Source of the DNA: Rattus norvegicus
Lineage: Eukaryota; Chordata; Mammalia; Rodentia; Muridae
DNA length: 64,000 bases
Direction of reading: 5' to 3'
NCBI RefSeq assembly: GCF_036323735.1
Contig: NC_086021.1
Location: 156,644,476 to 156,708,475, forward strand
Below, piece after piece: positions 54,732-64,000 of the stretch (positions are counted from its first letter, which is position 1; the number at the start of each line of letters is the position of its first letter). The position numbers and the translations under genes were made by a program. A model generated the notes under the pieces. The model was not told where the DNA came from, made no database searches, and saw nothing but the letters and a program-made list of their open reading frames with translations.

Positions 54732-57700
54732 GTAAGAAAGTTCCATTTGTGCAGCATGTTTACATAACGTGGCAAAGGTGGAGGACAGGTTGCAAAAGTA
54801 GACAAATGAGACAAAAGGTGACAGTACAATCCTAAACGTATGACTTGTTATGCACAAACTCACGGTGACAAAAGCAATATGTACACATGTACTTTCTACA
54901 TGTGCTGTACTCCTACTGGCCTGTCCTATTTTCTTTACTTTTAGTTTTTAAATTTATTCTTAATTATGTGCATGGATGTGTGTGCTGGGGTGGGGAGTTG
55001 TGTGTTCCGTCCAGAAGAGGACATTGGATCCCCTGAATCTACAGTTATAGCAGTTGGGAGTCACCAGAATGGGTTCTGGAAGCTGAAATCGGCTCCACTT
55101 CAAGAGTGGTGTGTGCTTTTAGCTGCTGAGCTATGTGCACTAATGTTTTAATCCAATGTACATTTAGTAGAAGAAAAGATATTCTTGTTTTATCATAAAG
55201 GCATGTCTCTTTTCACAATGCCATGCACTGCCCAGCTCTAGGGAGCACTGTGCGTGTGAAATCCAATGGGCACAGTGCTTCCTGGAGTTTTCAGCACAAT
55301 GTTTACTGCTCTGTTTAGTAGTAGAAAGCTTCTTCAGTGTTGACTTTCAGGAGTTAAAAATAGCAGCATCAGTTGATGATGTGACTGAGTTGAAGAAGTT
55401 TTTCAACAACCAGGTCACTGTTGTCAGAACTTATGCCCTCTCTACCTCAGAAAAATGTGTCATTAACATTGTACTTCTAGGATGTGATGCTGCTGGTGCA
55501 GCACCTTTTACTGACTGGTCATAGACCACAGCCCACTGCTTCCCTTTCATTGGTGTTTAGGCAACGCATACATTGATTAGTAGTAAGTTTCTCATTAGCT
55601 TCAAGAAGCCATTTTGTTTTAGCTACTGGAGGTGAGATGGTGAAATGGACAGCACTCATCACGGACCTTAGGGAGTCGGGAAAGGAAAACCTGTCATTCT
55701 GTGCTGTAGTACAGCACAGAGGAGCAGCACACCAGGGGAACTCCTCTTAGACAATGCTTTCCCCCCACAGAATGTGTAAATGCCCTCCTGAACACACCAA
55801 ATATAATAAAATGAGAGTCTTTGAGTGGAATCCAGGAGACAGTAGGTGTTCAACTCTTCCAGATGATGTTAGTACATAGTGTTGGAAAGAGCTGTCAATT
55901 TCCAGGGTGACCCTGAAGATATGGCCTGAAGACAGAGCAAGAGTTAATGGTGTGGGGGAGGCTGTTGGGAGGTGCATCTTCCCAGAAACAGAGAACCATG
56001 GTAGGATTTGAAATCAGGTAGTATATTTTGGACGCCATCCACGAGGCACTGGAGAGGTAGAGCAGAAGGGAGACAGGGCAGTAGTAGGCGGTTGACACAA
56101 GGGTGAGTTAATGAGAGTGATAGAATTGGTCTTCCTGACCTTGGGAAGATATACAGAGTGCACTCAGAGCAGGGTCCACCTTGTGGGTGATTGGGCTATT
56201 TATCTCCCAGTTCCCTTTTGTCCATGGTTGAGAGCTGCTACAGGAGCCCTTGGTCCCTGTTTGAAACAGGAAGTCTCAGGCAATAACCACAGGAACCTGG
56301 AACAGTATTTGGGAACAATACTGATAGCATCTGCTTTGAGAGGAAAGCAGGAAGGATCAGGGATGAGAGGGTGGAAAGTGCAGCCAGGCACCCTAGACTC
56401 CTTCAGAGAGGCTTCCAGCATGGCACAGTGCCATGCCTGGCTTTAAGAGAGGATCACGATTTTTAACTTGATGTAGGAACACACACATATTAAGTTAGGA
56501 AGCCCTTAGGATCCTTGTGATTAAATTTGAGTTTCAAGGTTCTTTTTCTTTCTCTGTCATTGTTATTATTGTTGTGTTGGCGGTTGAACCAAGCATCTTC
56601 ATGACGATCCACCCATATCTTTTGCTATGTCCTAAGCTCCAAAATTTGAGTTTTAAAAATAGCATCCCGGTAAACTTATTTTAAAAAGAAGTCGTGAAGA
56701 TACAGCCAGGATGTCCACATGACAGCATGGTCTAGCCTCTTGGCTTAGTTCTCCTTTCTTTGTAGCCAGCAATAAGAAAGCCTTCACTATTCCAGGCTGG
56801 CTTAGCAAAGATGGCAGATGTGTGAGCCTGATGGGCGTGTCATGCAAGCCCTAATGCTGACTGTTTTCTTTCAAAAACCAGGATCAGTTACAAGATGCAC
56901 ACCCATTTTCTCTGTGCCTTTTTGCCCTTGGAAATAAAAAGGGAGTGACACCCTTACCGAGGACTGAGGATTCTCTGAGTTCTTCCCCCTCTGCAGAGAC
57001 TTTAAAACTTGAGGCTAGCAGAGCCAGCATGCTAAGAGTTGGCAAAAAACCATTACAGATTGAGGCGCTCCTACCTCAAATGCTGGGGACAAGATGAATT
57101 TCAGGACATTTGGATTTTGTAATATTTGTCCATATGTTAGAAGATATTTTGGAAACAGGTTCCAAATTGAAAACCAAATGCCTTTATTGTCCATACACAT
57201 CTCATACACATAGCATGAAGGTAACTGCACACTATTTTTACTACGCCTGCATTAATTTTTCTGTTTATTGTTTTAGAACCCCCTATGTGTGTATAATGTA
57301 CTTTGATTGTATCCCCCATTATCATTTTTGCTCCTCCTTCAATGCCCTTCCTATCTTCATCCCTTTTTGTTCTTGGGTCCTACTGAATAAACAAGGATGG
57401 AGAGTTATTGGAGCAAAGACAACTTAGCAGAAGTTACACCTCCGAGGAATATGCTTCCTCTTCCATTAGCCATTAACTGCCCATAGCTCTCCAAGGAGGG
57501 GTAGGACCTTATGAGCTCTACATGACAGAATATGAATGGACCTAGCCTTGTGTTGGCTTTGTGCTGGTAGCTACGACTGCTATGAGTTCATGGGTACAAT
57601 AGCTGTGACTGTCACATCCAGAAGATAACACTTCACAACACTCCTCCCTTTCCTCTGGCTCCTACTTTCTTTCTGTGTTTTCCTTGACATTCCCTAAGCT

Positions 57701-59854
57701 TTTGTAGGGGTGATGTAGTCGTCTTGTTTAGGGCTGAGTACTGACGAACGATTTATTCTCAGCACACTGATGGGTCTCTGTATTAGCTCTCAGTCACTGT
57801 AGACAGAAGTGTCTTGGGCCCAGGCTGTGAGCTGTGCTAATCTATGGCTATAAAATAAATGTTTAGAGGGTGTACTTGGATCATGACTGAAACCTGTGCC
57901 ATAAGGTCACTTGTGAAATTTTCTACTCATGGCATCCTGTTGATTATTTAAAAGTTTCATATTTTGGAGTAAGTATGAGTTCAGATTTTCAGATAAGGAT
58001 TTCATGAACAAGACTATCTGTTCCACAGTATTGTCAGCTTTCTCAAGTCCATCACTAACTCCCAAACCCAATGTGTAGCTGTGTCAGGGATGGTATCTTG
58101 TGGCCAGGTTCTTTCCTCTAACACAGGCCAGAGTCACTTTTGCTAATGTTTAGAGCACAGCAAAAATAAATTTGACCTGATAGAGGTTTGTAGAGAGACC
58201 TGATAAAGATCCAAATAACTTCTGTAGTCCTTTCAAAGCAAACACAGAGGTTTAAATGAACATCAGAAGGAACCTCTGGTGAATTCAAATACTAATGAAT
58301 GAGTTGATATCCATTTCTTTCATTAAACCCACACTAAAGCCCCTGTGCTGAGCCGGAGTGAGGGATGTAGTCCAGAGAGGTTCCAAACATGGAAAATTCA
58401 CAGAGCTCTGAATGGGGCATATGGGAAAAGGACTTGGGCCCTTATGCCTAGGGGCTATCTTCATTGGGACTGATTCTGGGAACTGCCTTTCCCTTTCTGC
58501 CTTGCTCTTTTTTGGGTCTAGACCAGCAGTTCTCAACCTTTCTAATGCTGTTACCCTTTAATACAGTTCCTCATTTGCTACTTTGTAACTATAATTTTGC
58601 TATTGCTATGAATTGTAATGTAAATATTGGTGTTTTGTGATGGTCTTAGGAAACCCCTGTGAAAGGGTCAGTTTACCCTCACATGGGTCATGACCCCCAG
58701 GTTGGGAACCTATGTTCTAGATTCTGGAACAGGAGATGACCTTAGAAGGACCTGCCTTCGGTGGCTTTTAACAGTGTTTCACTTCAAGTGCCATTCTATA
58801 ATGCAAATCTTTGCAACGATGGAATTCAGCAATGGCACTGTCCTTTCCCTGACCACATGTCTGTGGAGAGAGAAAAGTAGAAAGGTCACTGAGAGAAGGA
58901 TTTGCATATTTCTCAAAACATTTTTAACCCAAATTGCCCCATTGTTTATTGACAGATCACAGACCGCATGGAATACCACATTGATGTTCAGATCTCCCGC
59001 AGCAATTGCAGAAAACCTTTAAACAATACTGAAAACTGCATCCCTCAAAAAAATCCCAAACTGGAAAAGGTAAGTGACTTCAAATCCCATCTAGGGTTAT
59101 CAAAACTTCAAGGCTGCCCTGACTTCCTAGGGGGTCTGGATTGCCTGCCATGTGGGGTTCCAGAAAGCCCACTTTGCCACCATCAGCCTAGAAGATGCAG
59201 CATATCATCAAAGTCACTCCCAACCCCAAGGCTCCCTTCAGCTCTGGACTTTTGATGCAGGAGAAACTATTGAAATATGTTTTCTGAAAGTCTGTCCTCT
59301 CAGACTGAGACTAGTCCAGCTGGTGAGGTGACTCACTCATGCTGTGCAGGTATGAAGGAAGTCTTTTGGGAGATAGCCATCCTCACTTAGAGCACAGGTA
59401 CTATTTATCTGCAGCAGGCTTATTCCAAATGCTAAGGATTAGGCAATATCTAGAACAGACAGCATCTCAAGCTTTCTGTGCACACTCAAGATTTAAAGGG
59501 GCTATCACATCCAGGCAGTACTAGGTACCCGAAAGGACAAATATGTCCACCCTCAGCATGTCCTGAGGCCATGTCACCTATCTGCTTTGTCATTTATTGT
59601 TGCTTGGTAGATTGTGATTATTTTATGTTTATATCTCCTGCTTGGCTCCTAGAAGTTTTAGGACAGTTGGTAACATGTCTTGTAGCATATTCCTAGGTTG
59701 ATGCCTAAGAACAGGGCAGTTCCTTTTCTCTTGACATGCTACTGATGTTCTTTGCTGCTGTCTTTTTCAGAAATTAAGTTGCAGCTTTCTGGTAGGAGCA
59801 CTTCCCTGGAATGGTGAGTTCGACCTGTTGAGCAAAGAATGCAAAGATGTCTAA
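54501..59854 (+). CDS. Cst8: cystatin 8 (CRES), three coding exons
   Basis: Coding exons are 54501-54731, 58956-59069 and 59771-59854, both introns phase 0, giving 142 aa, the family's usual length. Residues 1-19 are a signal peptide. [20 protein letters not shown] and [20 protein letters not shown] are diagnostic of CRES. Besides the four canonical cysteines (C95, C105, C119, C139) there is the extra C48 typical of CRES. The first hairpin is Q77-I-T-D-R, so QXVXG is absent, while L-P127-W128 is kept. CRES is known as a secreted protein of the proximal epididymis, testis germ cells and pituitary; it inhibits prohormone convertase 2 rather than papain-like enzymes and forms amyloid in the epididymal lumen. 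The leader at about 54444-54500 follows a TTGCAG that could be a splice acceptor, consistent with a noncoding first exon further upstream. Intact. Confidence 0.96.
54955..55140 (-). mobile_element. B3-type SINE, minus strand, in Cst8 intron 1
   Basis: 'gaggacattggatcccctga', 'ctacagttatagcagttggg' and 'agctgctgagctatgtgcac' are the reverse complement of B3. Confidence 0.7.
55171..55524 (+). other. unassigned 117-codon open stretch without ATG in Cst8 intron 1
   Basis: From the codon after a TAG at about 55168 to the TAG at 55522-55524 one plus-strand frame is open for 117 codons but has no ATG. Its second half looks protein-like, with SVDDVTELKKFFNNQVTVV and STSEKCVINIVLLGC. I do not recognise a family. 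It may be a fragment of an old retrocopy or transposon protein, or chance. No splice sites fit it as a Cst8 exon. Confidence 0.25.
55525..58520. other. remainder of Cst8 intron 1
   Basis: About 3 kb without a recognised exon or confident repeat. The frames at 56111-56446 and 57110-57427 have no family pattern. Confidence 0.4.
58526..58715 (-). mobile_element. URR1-type hAT DNA transposon in Cst8 intron 1
   Basis: It starts 'cagcagttctcaacctttc' and ends 'caggttgggaacctatg', inverted relative to the copy at 23673. Internal 'aatacagttcctcatttgct' and 'cctgtgaaagggtcagttta' match the family. The flanks tctaga at 58517-58522 and 58718-58723 suggest the hAT-type 8-base duplication, partly decayed. 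Confidence 0.8.
58956..59069 (+). CDS. Cst8: Cst8 coding exon 2
   Basis: 38 codons: ITDRMEYHIDVQISRSNC to NPKLEK. Acceptor TTGACAG, donor AAG|GTAAGT. Confidence 0.95.
59771..59854 (+). CDS. Cst8: Cst8 coding exon 3
   Basis: 27 codons plus TAA: KLSCSFLVGALPWNGEF to ECKDV. Acceptor TCTTTTTCAG. Too short for a stand-alone open frame. Confidence 0.95.
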   Translation, partial: KLSCSFLVGALPWNGEFDLLSKECKDV

Positions 59855-59901
59855 GGGTGTCTTGGAGTGCGCCTCCCCCTTCTGGGTCTGCTTTTCTCTG
59901 T

Positions 59902-59907
59902 AATAAA
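59902..59907 (+). terminator. Cst8: Cst8 polyadenylation signal
   Basis: Canonical AATAAA 47 bases after the stop codon. Confidence 0.85.
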
Positions 59908-59999
59908 GAGCAACATCTGGTTCAAGTCTGTCACCAACACACTTTCCTCATGTGTGCTCCTGTCCACTTGCTTTTTTATTTCTTAGGTTTATAATATAG

Positions 60000-60510
60000 G
60001 GAAGGGGTAAAATACGGGCTCTGCTCAGTCGCCAAAGATAAATCCTCAGCTGCAGCCAGGTTGAAGGTCCACCAGAATGTGGACTACACTTGTTTTCCAT
60101 GGCCAATGGAAGAAAGAATTTATTTTCTTTCAGTAATAATCCCTTACAGAGACCTGAACCTGGTGAGTATTGTTCAACAGATTTCTTGTAGATGCCTCAC
60201 TGGACCTGAGGCTTCTTTCTATCTAAGAGTTCTAGGTGTGATATCGTGTCATGGGGAGCAGCCCATCCCTGGGGGCGGACAGTGATTTATGAATTGGAGG
60301 ACATTTGTTCTTTCTTTTGATGTGAGAAATGGTCAGAAAGAGAAAGTGAGAGACAAAAGTGAACTCTGTTGTCTGAATGTGTTTGTGCATGTGTGGGGAG
60401 AAAGAATTCCGCAGAGAGTGAGGACAGAAGAAAGGGAGCGGGAAAGATAGAAGTGGGTAAGCATGGGTGATGGCAGGAGGTAGAATTCCTTGGCAGAAAG
60501 TAACATACTG
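60000..60510. other. spacer downstream of Cst8
   Basis: No exon is recognised. A 74-codon frame at 60061-60285 was examined for cystatin-like features and has none. Confidence 0.4.
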
Positions 60511-60768
60511 AGGTTGGATAGGTGGCTCAGTGATTAAGAGCACTTGCTACTTTTTTTTTTGGAGGGCCTAAGTTGGATTGCCAGAACCCAATGGCAACTC
60601 ACAAAACCATCTGAACTCCAGTACTAGAGAATTCAACACCTCAACATCCTCTTTTGGTTTCTATGGATACTATATGTGCAGTGCTGCACATTGAGCATGA
60701 CCATGCATGTGCACACACACAAGTATGTAGGCAAAACACTCATAACCAGAAAATAAAAATAACTCCAA
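60511..60768 (+). mobile_element. B2/B3-type SINE
   Basis: 'gaggttggataggtggctca', 'gtgattaagagcacttgcta' and 'catctgaactccagtactag' follow B2/B3 order; a T-run replaces part of the head after the second block. The A-rich tail ends near 60768. Confidence 0.75.
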
Positions 60769-60968
60769 AAAACCACATTTCTAATTGGTAATACTTTCAG
60801 TTTTGTGACATAACGAAGTTAACATTATTTTGCTTGACTGGTTAAGATGATAAATTTTGTGTTATATTTTACCACCATTTAAAAAAATTAAATGTCCTTT
60901 TCATTTTTATTTCATTTCTGTAGTTATGGGGATGAAACCCACTGTTTTGAGTGACACATCTATTTCCT

Positions 60969-61024
60969 TCTCTCCTCCTCCCCCCCCCCTCCTCCTCCTC
61001 CTCCTCTCCCTCCTCCTCCTTCTT
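60969..61024 (+). repeat. (TCC)n microsatellite with a C-run
   Basis: TCC units around a run of about nine C residues. Confidence 0.92.
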
Positions 61025-62257
61025 CTTTTTTTGGTAGTTACATACACTGTTATATGTTTTTGTATGTGTTTTTACATATTACTAAATATATAACAACGAT
61101 TAATTTAGAAGGCCATAAATTTGAAAAGGTTCAAAGATGGGCATATGCAGTGAAATGGGTGTGTGTGATATGAATATTTTATAATCTCAAAAATAGTAGA
61201 TAATTTTTCAAAGTTACTTATTTAATATATATATATATAAATGTATATTTTCAAATTCAGAGAGAAGGGTATGTCTACATATGATATAAAGCAAAATTAA
61301 AATAAAAAAGGAATTCAGAGCTACAGTCTGCTAGGGTCAGTCTGAGTATTTCTGTCTTCTTAAACTGCCATTGTACAATCATAAGTCAGGTAATACATTT
61401 TGCTGAGCCATGTTGGCAGTTTAAAAAGATCCAGATTCAGTTGACTAAAAGATTCAACAGTGAAAATTCCAGAAGATTGTCATTGCCACAGCAGTAATGT
61501 GGTTCATTAGCTGCTTTGTGAAACTGACCACGTCTCCATTAAATAGCATTACCATGGATGGCTGAAAACTTTCTCATCTTAAAAACCAGAGAATAAGCAA
61601 GGAAGGGCATGAGATGTTTGTGAAATAGAAATTGTATCTATAATGATAACACAATAATATAATAAAAGTGTATTTTTCTTTCCTTCTTCAAAGGAAACAG
61701 TTTTTCAGTTCTGCTTTATAAATAAATAAAAACCAAATTTACAAAACGAAATTGCCTACCTACATTTAATATAAACATGGAATCTGAAGTCTGAAATCTA
61801 AGTTATTCATAGGAACTGCTCCAATGTTGGTGAACTCAAAGAGTATGCAGCCCAAAGAACAAGGAACAAAGACATCTCTACCATAATTATTTTATAGAGA
61901 TAATTGCTTATTGTTTTTATAGGATTTTGCTTTTTAGAAAAACTGTTACATGTTTTTAGATACTACAATTTGTAATGATAAAAACAGTTTCTGTTCTAAT
62001 ATGTCTGCAGTGGACAGATTCAAGTTCAATGCACTTCAGAATTTGGTCCATAAAAGAAGAGTAGAAATAGAATCTGTTTTAAAAGCTACTGTGATTTTTA
62101 GGGCACATGTGACACATGTACTAAGAAGTCACCTGCTGTTGGTGCTATAGGGGAATCACCATTGTGTCTCTATTCCTCAACTACTAGGGCAGCAAAATAA
62201 ACAGATAGACAAGGAAGTAAAAATCAAGATGAAAAGAGAAAGAAAAGCATCTAAGTA
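61025..62257. other. AT-rich spacer
   Basis: No gene or confident repeat is recognised. A short (TA)n lies at about 61228-61240. Confidence 0.4.
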
Positions 62258-62345
62258 TCTTTTTTTATTCATTTACTAATTTATTTACATCCCAAATGCT
62301 GCTCCCCGTCCCAGTCCTTCACAGACTCCCCTCCACTTCTCCTCT
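62258..62345 (-). mobile_element. L1 3' UTR fragment, minus strand
   Basis: 'atttatttacatcccaaatg' and 'ctgctccccgtcccagtcc' match the minus-strand L1 3' end seen at 38085-38130. Confidence 0.65.
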
Positions 62346-63010
62346 CTTTAACATCAAATTTTACTTAGTTACACTGGTTATTAAAGAATGGCCTGTTTAA
62401 GGTATTTCTCTGAAGATTACATGGTAGCCCAGTGTCTCAAATGTACCCACATGCTATACAGAGCTAGAGGCAGTAAGCAAGGAAGAACAGGGAATTACAT
62501 ATAAAAAGACACGTAATTCTTCATAATTGTAATTATAAAAATAATTTGCATTGTCACCAAAGGAAAGACAATGTATTGGGAGACCTTAAAATCATGGAAA
62601 TGATCTCTAGGACAACAGAGGGCAGAATTCAAAAGACCAGAACTCCAAACCTCTGCTGTTTGCTTAGTAAACATTACAGTCTGTATGGGATCTGCTGGCA
62701 CCACATGGAATATTCCCAATCTCACAAGGTTTTGATTTCACCTATTAGCTTTCTCCCAGCTGCAAAATCACCAGGATACTTCAAAAATAAAGAGTGGCTA
62801 TTTTGTTGAAATTGTCCATTGATGTTTAGATTTTTTTAGAACTTGCGTGAGAATCATTTTGGGGTCCTGATTTATGATTGAGAATGTGCCATATTCTGAT
62901 AGTATATATCTTGCAGCTATTCTGTAAAATCTAGCAACATCCTGTCAGTTGGGTTATAATAATTGTTTAATTTCAAAATTGCTTTGTTGACTTTCTTTGT
63001 CTATATCATT
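62346..63010. other. spacer without recognisable gene
   Basis: AT-rich, with nothing recognised. Confidence 0.4.
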
Positions 63011-63024
63011 AGCCAAATTTCTTT

Positions 63025-63600
63025 TTTTCCCTTTTTAAAAAAAGTTATTCTTGTCTCATATAATACATCCCAACTGAAGCCTTCCCTGCTTCTCTCCAAG
63101 TTCCCCTCCACCTCCCTTCTCCCCAGATCCACTGCTCCCTTCAGAAAAAAGCAGGCCTCCTAGTGAAATTAACCCAACTTTTCATGACAAGATCATGAGA
63201 CTAAGCATACACCCTTATATAGAGGCTTCATGAGGCAACCCAGCAAAAGAAAAGAAAGACCAGGAACAGGAAAAGAGAGATACCCTCATTCTCATTGTTA
63301 GGAGTCTTAACAAAAATCTCCAGACTAAACAACAGCATGTATGCAGAGGGCCTAGCCCAGACCCATGCAGGCTTCATGATTATCGCTTTCTTCGCCATGT
63401 TCTCATGGTATCCACAACCTGTCTCGCCCCTACAATCTTTCCCCCCTTCTTCTGCAGGGTTCCCTGAGGTCTACCTAATGTTTGGCTGTGGGTCTCTGTT
63501 CTCATCAACTGCTAGAGGAAGCCTCTCTGATGATGATGGGCTGAGCACAGATCCCAATAGAACAGTAGCAAAGCGTTAGGAATCATTTCATTGACTTTTT
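63025..63600 (-). mobile_element. Lx-type L1 3' UTR, minus strand
   Basis: 'tctcatataatacatcccaa', 'gcttctctccaagttcccct' and 'ccctgaggtctacctaatgt' match older L1/Lx 3' regions on the minus strand. The 94-codon frame at 63295-63579 lies inside it and is not called. Confidence 0.55.
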
Positions 63601-64000
63601 CCCTTGTGTTTGGTTCAACCACAGGTCACTGAGCCTTCCAGCTTACAGATCCTGGCTATCTAGGAAGTGTCAGGCATGGACTCCCTCTCATGGCATGGGC
63701 CTCAAGTTAGACCAGTTATTGGTTGTCCATTCCCACACGTTCTGAGACACAATTGGACCAGCATATCTTACAGGCAGGTCAGGTTGTGGGTCACAGGCTT
63801 TGTGGCTGCTGGAAGACTATCCTGACTACAGAAGATGGATGATTCAGGCCAAGTGATGAGAGTTAAGACTGACCAGTGGGAAGGTTCTGTGGGAACCTCA
63901 AGCACAGGATTTTCATGTGTTCAGGTCTCAAATACCTCAAAAGCCAGGCCAAAATTAGCTCATAAGGTGTGAGATAAGGTCTCAATTCTTTTTCTAGCTT
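63601..64000. other. end of window, unassigned
   Basis: Probably a continuation of old repeat sequence. No gene is recognised before the window ends. Confidence 0.3.

Noticed and set aside
60061..60285. Possible further cystatin exon downstream of Cst8
   Set aside because: No signal peptide, cysteine pattern or phase-0 splice sites; the PW in the frame is coincidental.

Overview
The window is mammalian, rodent and most probably rat (Rattus norvegicus). Two complete ID SINEs (16441-16544 and 21051-21141) have the sequence and A-rich tail of the family that expanded in rat. B1, B2, B3/B4 SINEs, rodent L1/Lx 3' ends, MaLR LTRs and long microsatellites fill the rest. Coding density is very low, every real gene is split into three short coding exons, and most long open frames are repeat artefacts.

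The gene content is a five-gene block of the type-2 cystatin cluster, the reproductive-tract members that lie beside Cst3 in rodents. In order they are: Cstl1 (+, 9112-13500, 140 aa), Cst11 (-, 20088-22787, 139 aa), two tandem testatin/Cst12-type cystatins (+, 33428-39995, 130 aa; +, 43756-47450, 128 aa) and Cst8/CRES (+, 54501-59854, 142 aa). All five have the same architecture: exon 1 codes for a signal peptide and the long helix, and exons 2 and 3 carry the two disulfide pairs. Both introns are phase 0, and all reading frames are intact across spliced GT/AG junctions. None has the exact QXVXG papain-binding motif. Cstl1 comes closest (Q-L-T-T-G), so the block looks like one where cysteine-protease inhibition has been relaxed in favour of secreted reproductive functions.

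Layout: 1-9 kb is repeat-rich upstream DNA (L1, Lx, MLT1, a Tigger-like fossil) with an unassigned possible minus-strand terminal exon near 490-945. 9-13.5 kb is Cstl1. 13.5-20 kb is SINE-rich spacer. 20-22.8 kb is Cst11, the only inverted member. 23-33 kb is spacer with large microsatellites and a frameshifted KRAB zinc-finger retropseudogene (27198-27775). 33.4-47.5 kb is the tandem Cst12-type pair; the first copy is enlarged by an LTR-like insertion and two L1s in its introns. 47.7-54.4 kb is spacer with a 430-bp polypyrimidine tract and a (CTG)21 array. 54.5-59.9 kb is Cst8. 60-64 kb is repeat-rich flank.

No prokaryotic-type system, CRISPR array or intact mobile element was found. The most interesting points are the Cst12-type duplication and its divergence (lost Pro-Trp turn, weak splice donor, in-frame 24-bp duplication at an exon edge, poly-T leader), the CTG array, an L1 3'-transduction signature, and two open stretches with no assigned origin.
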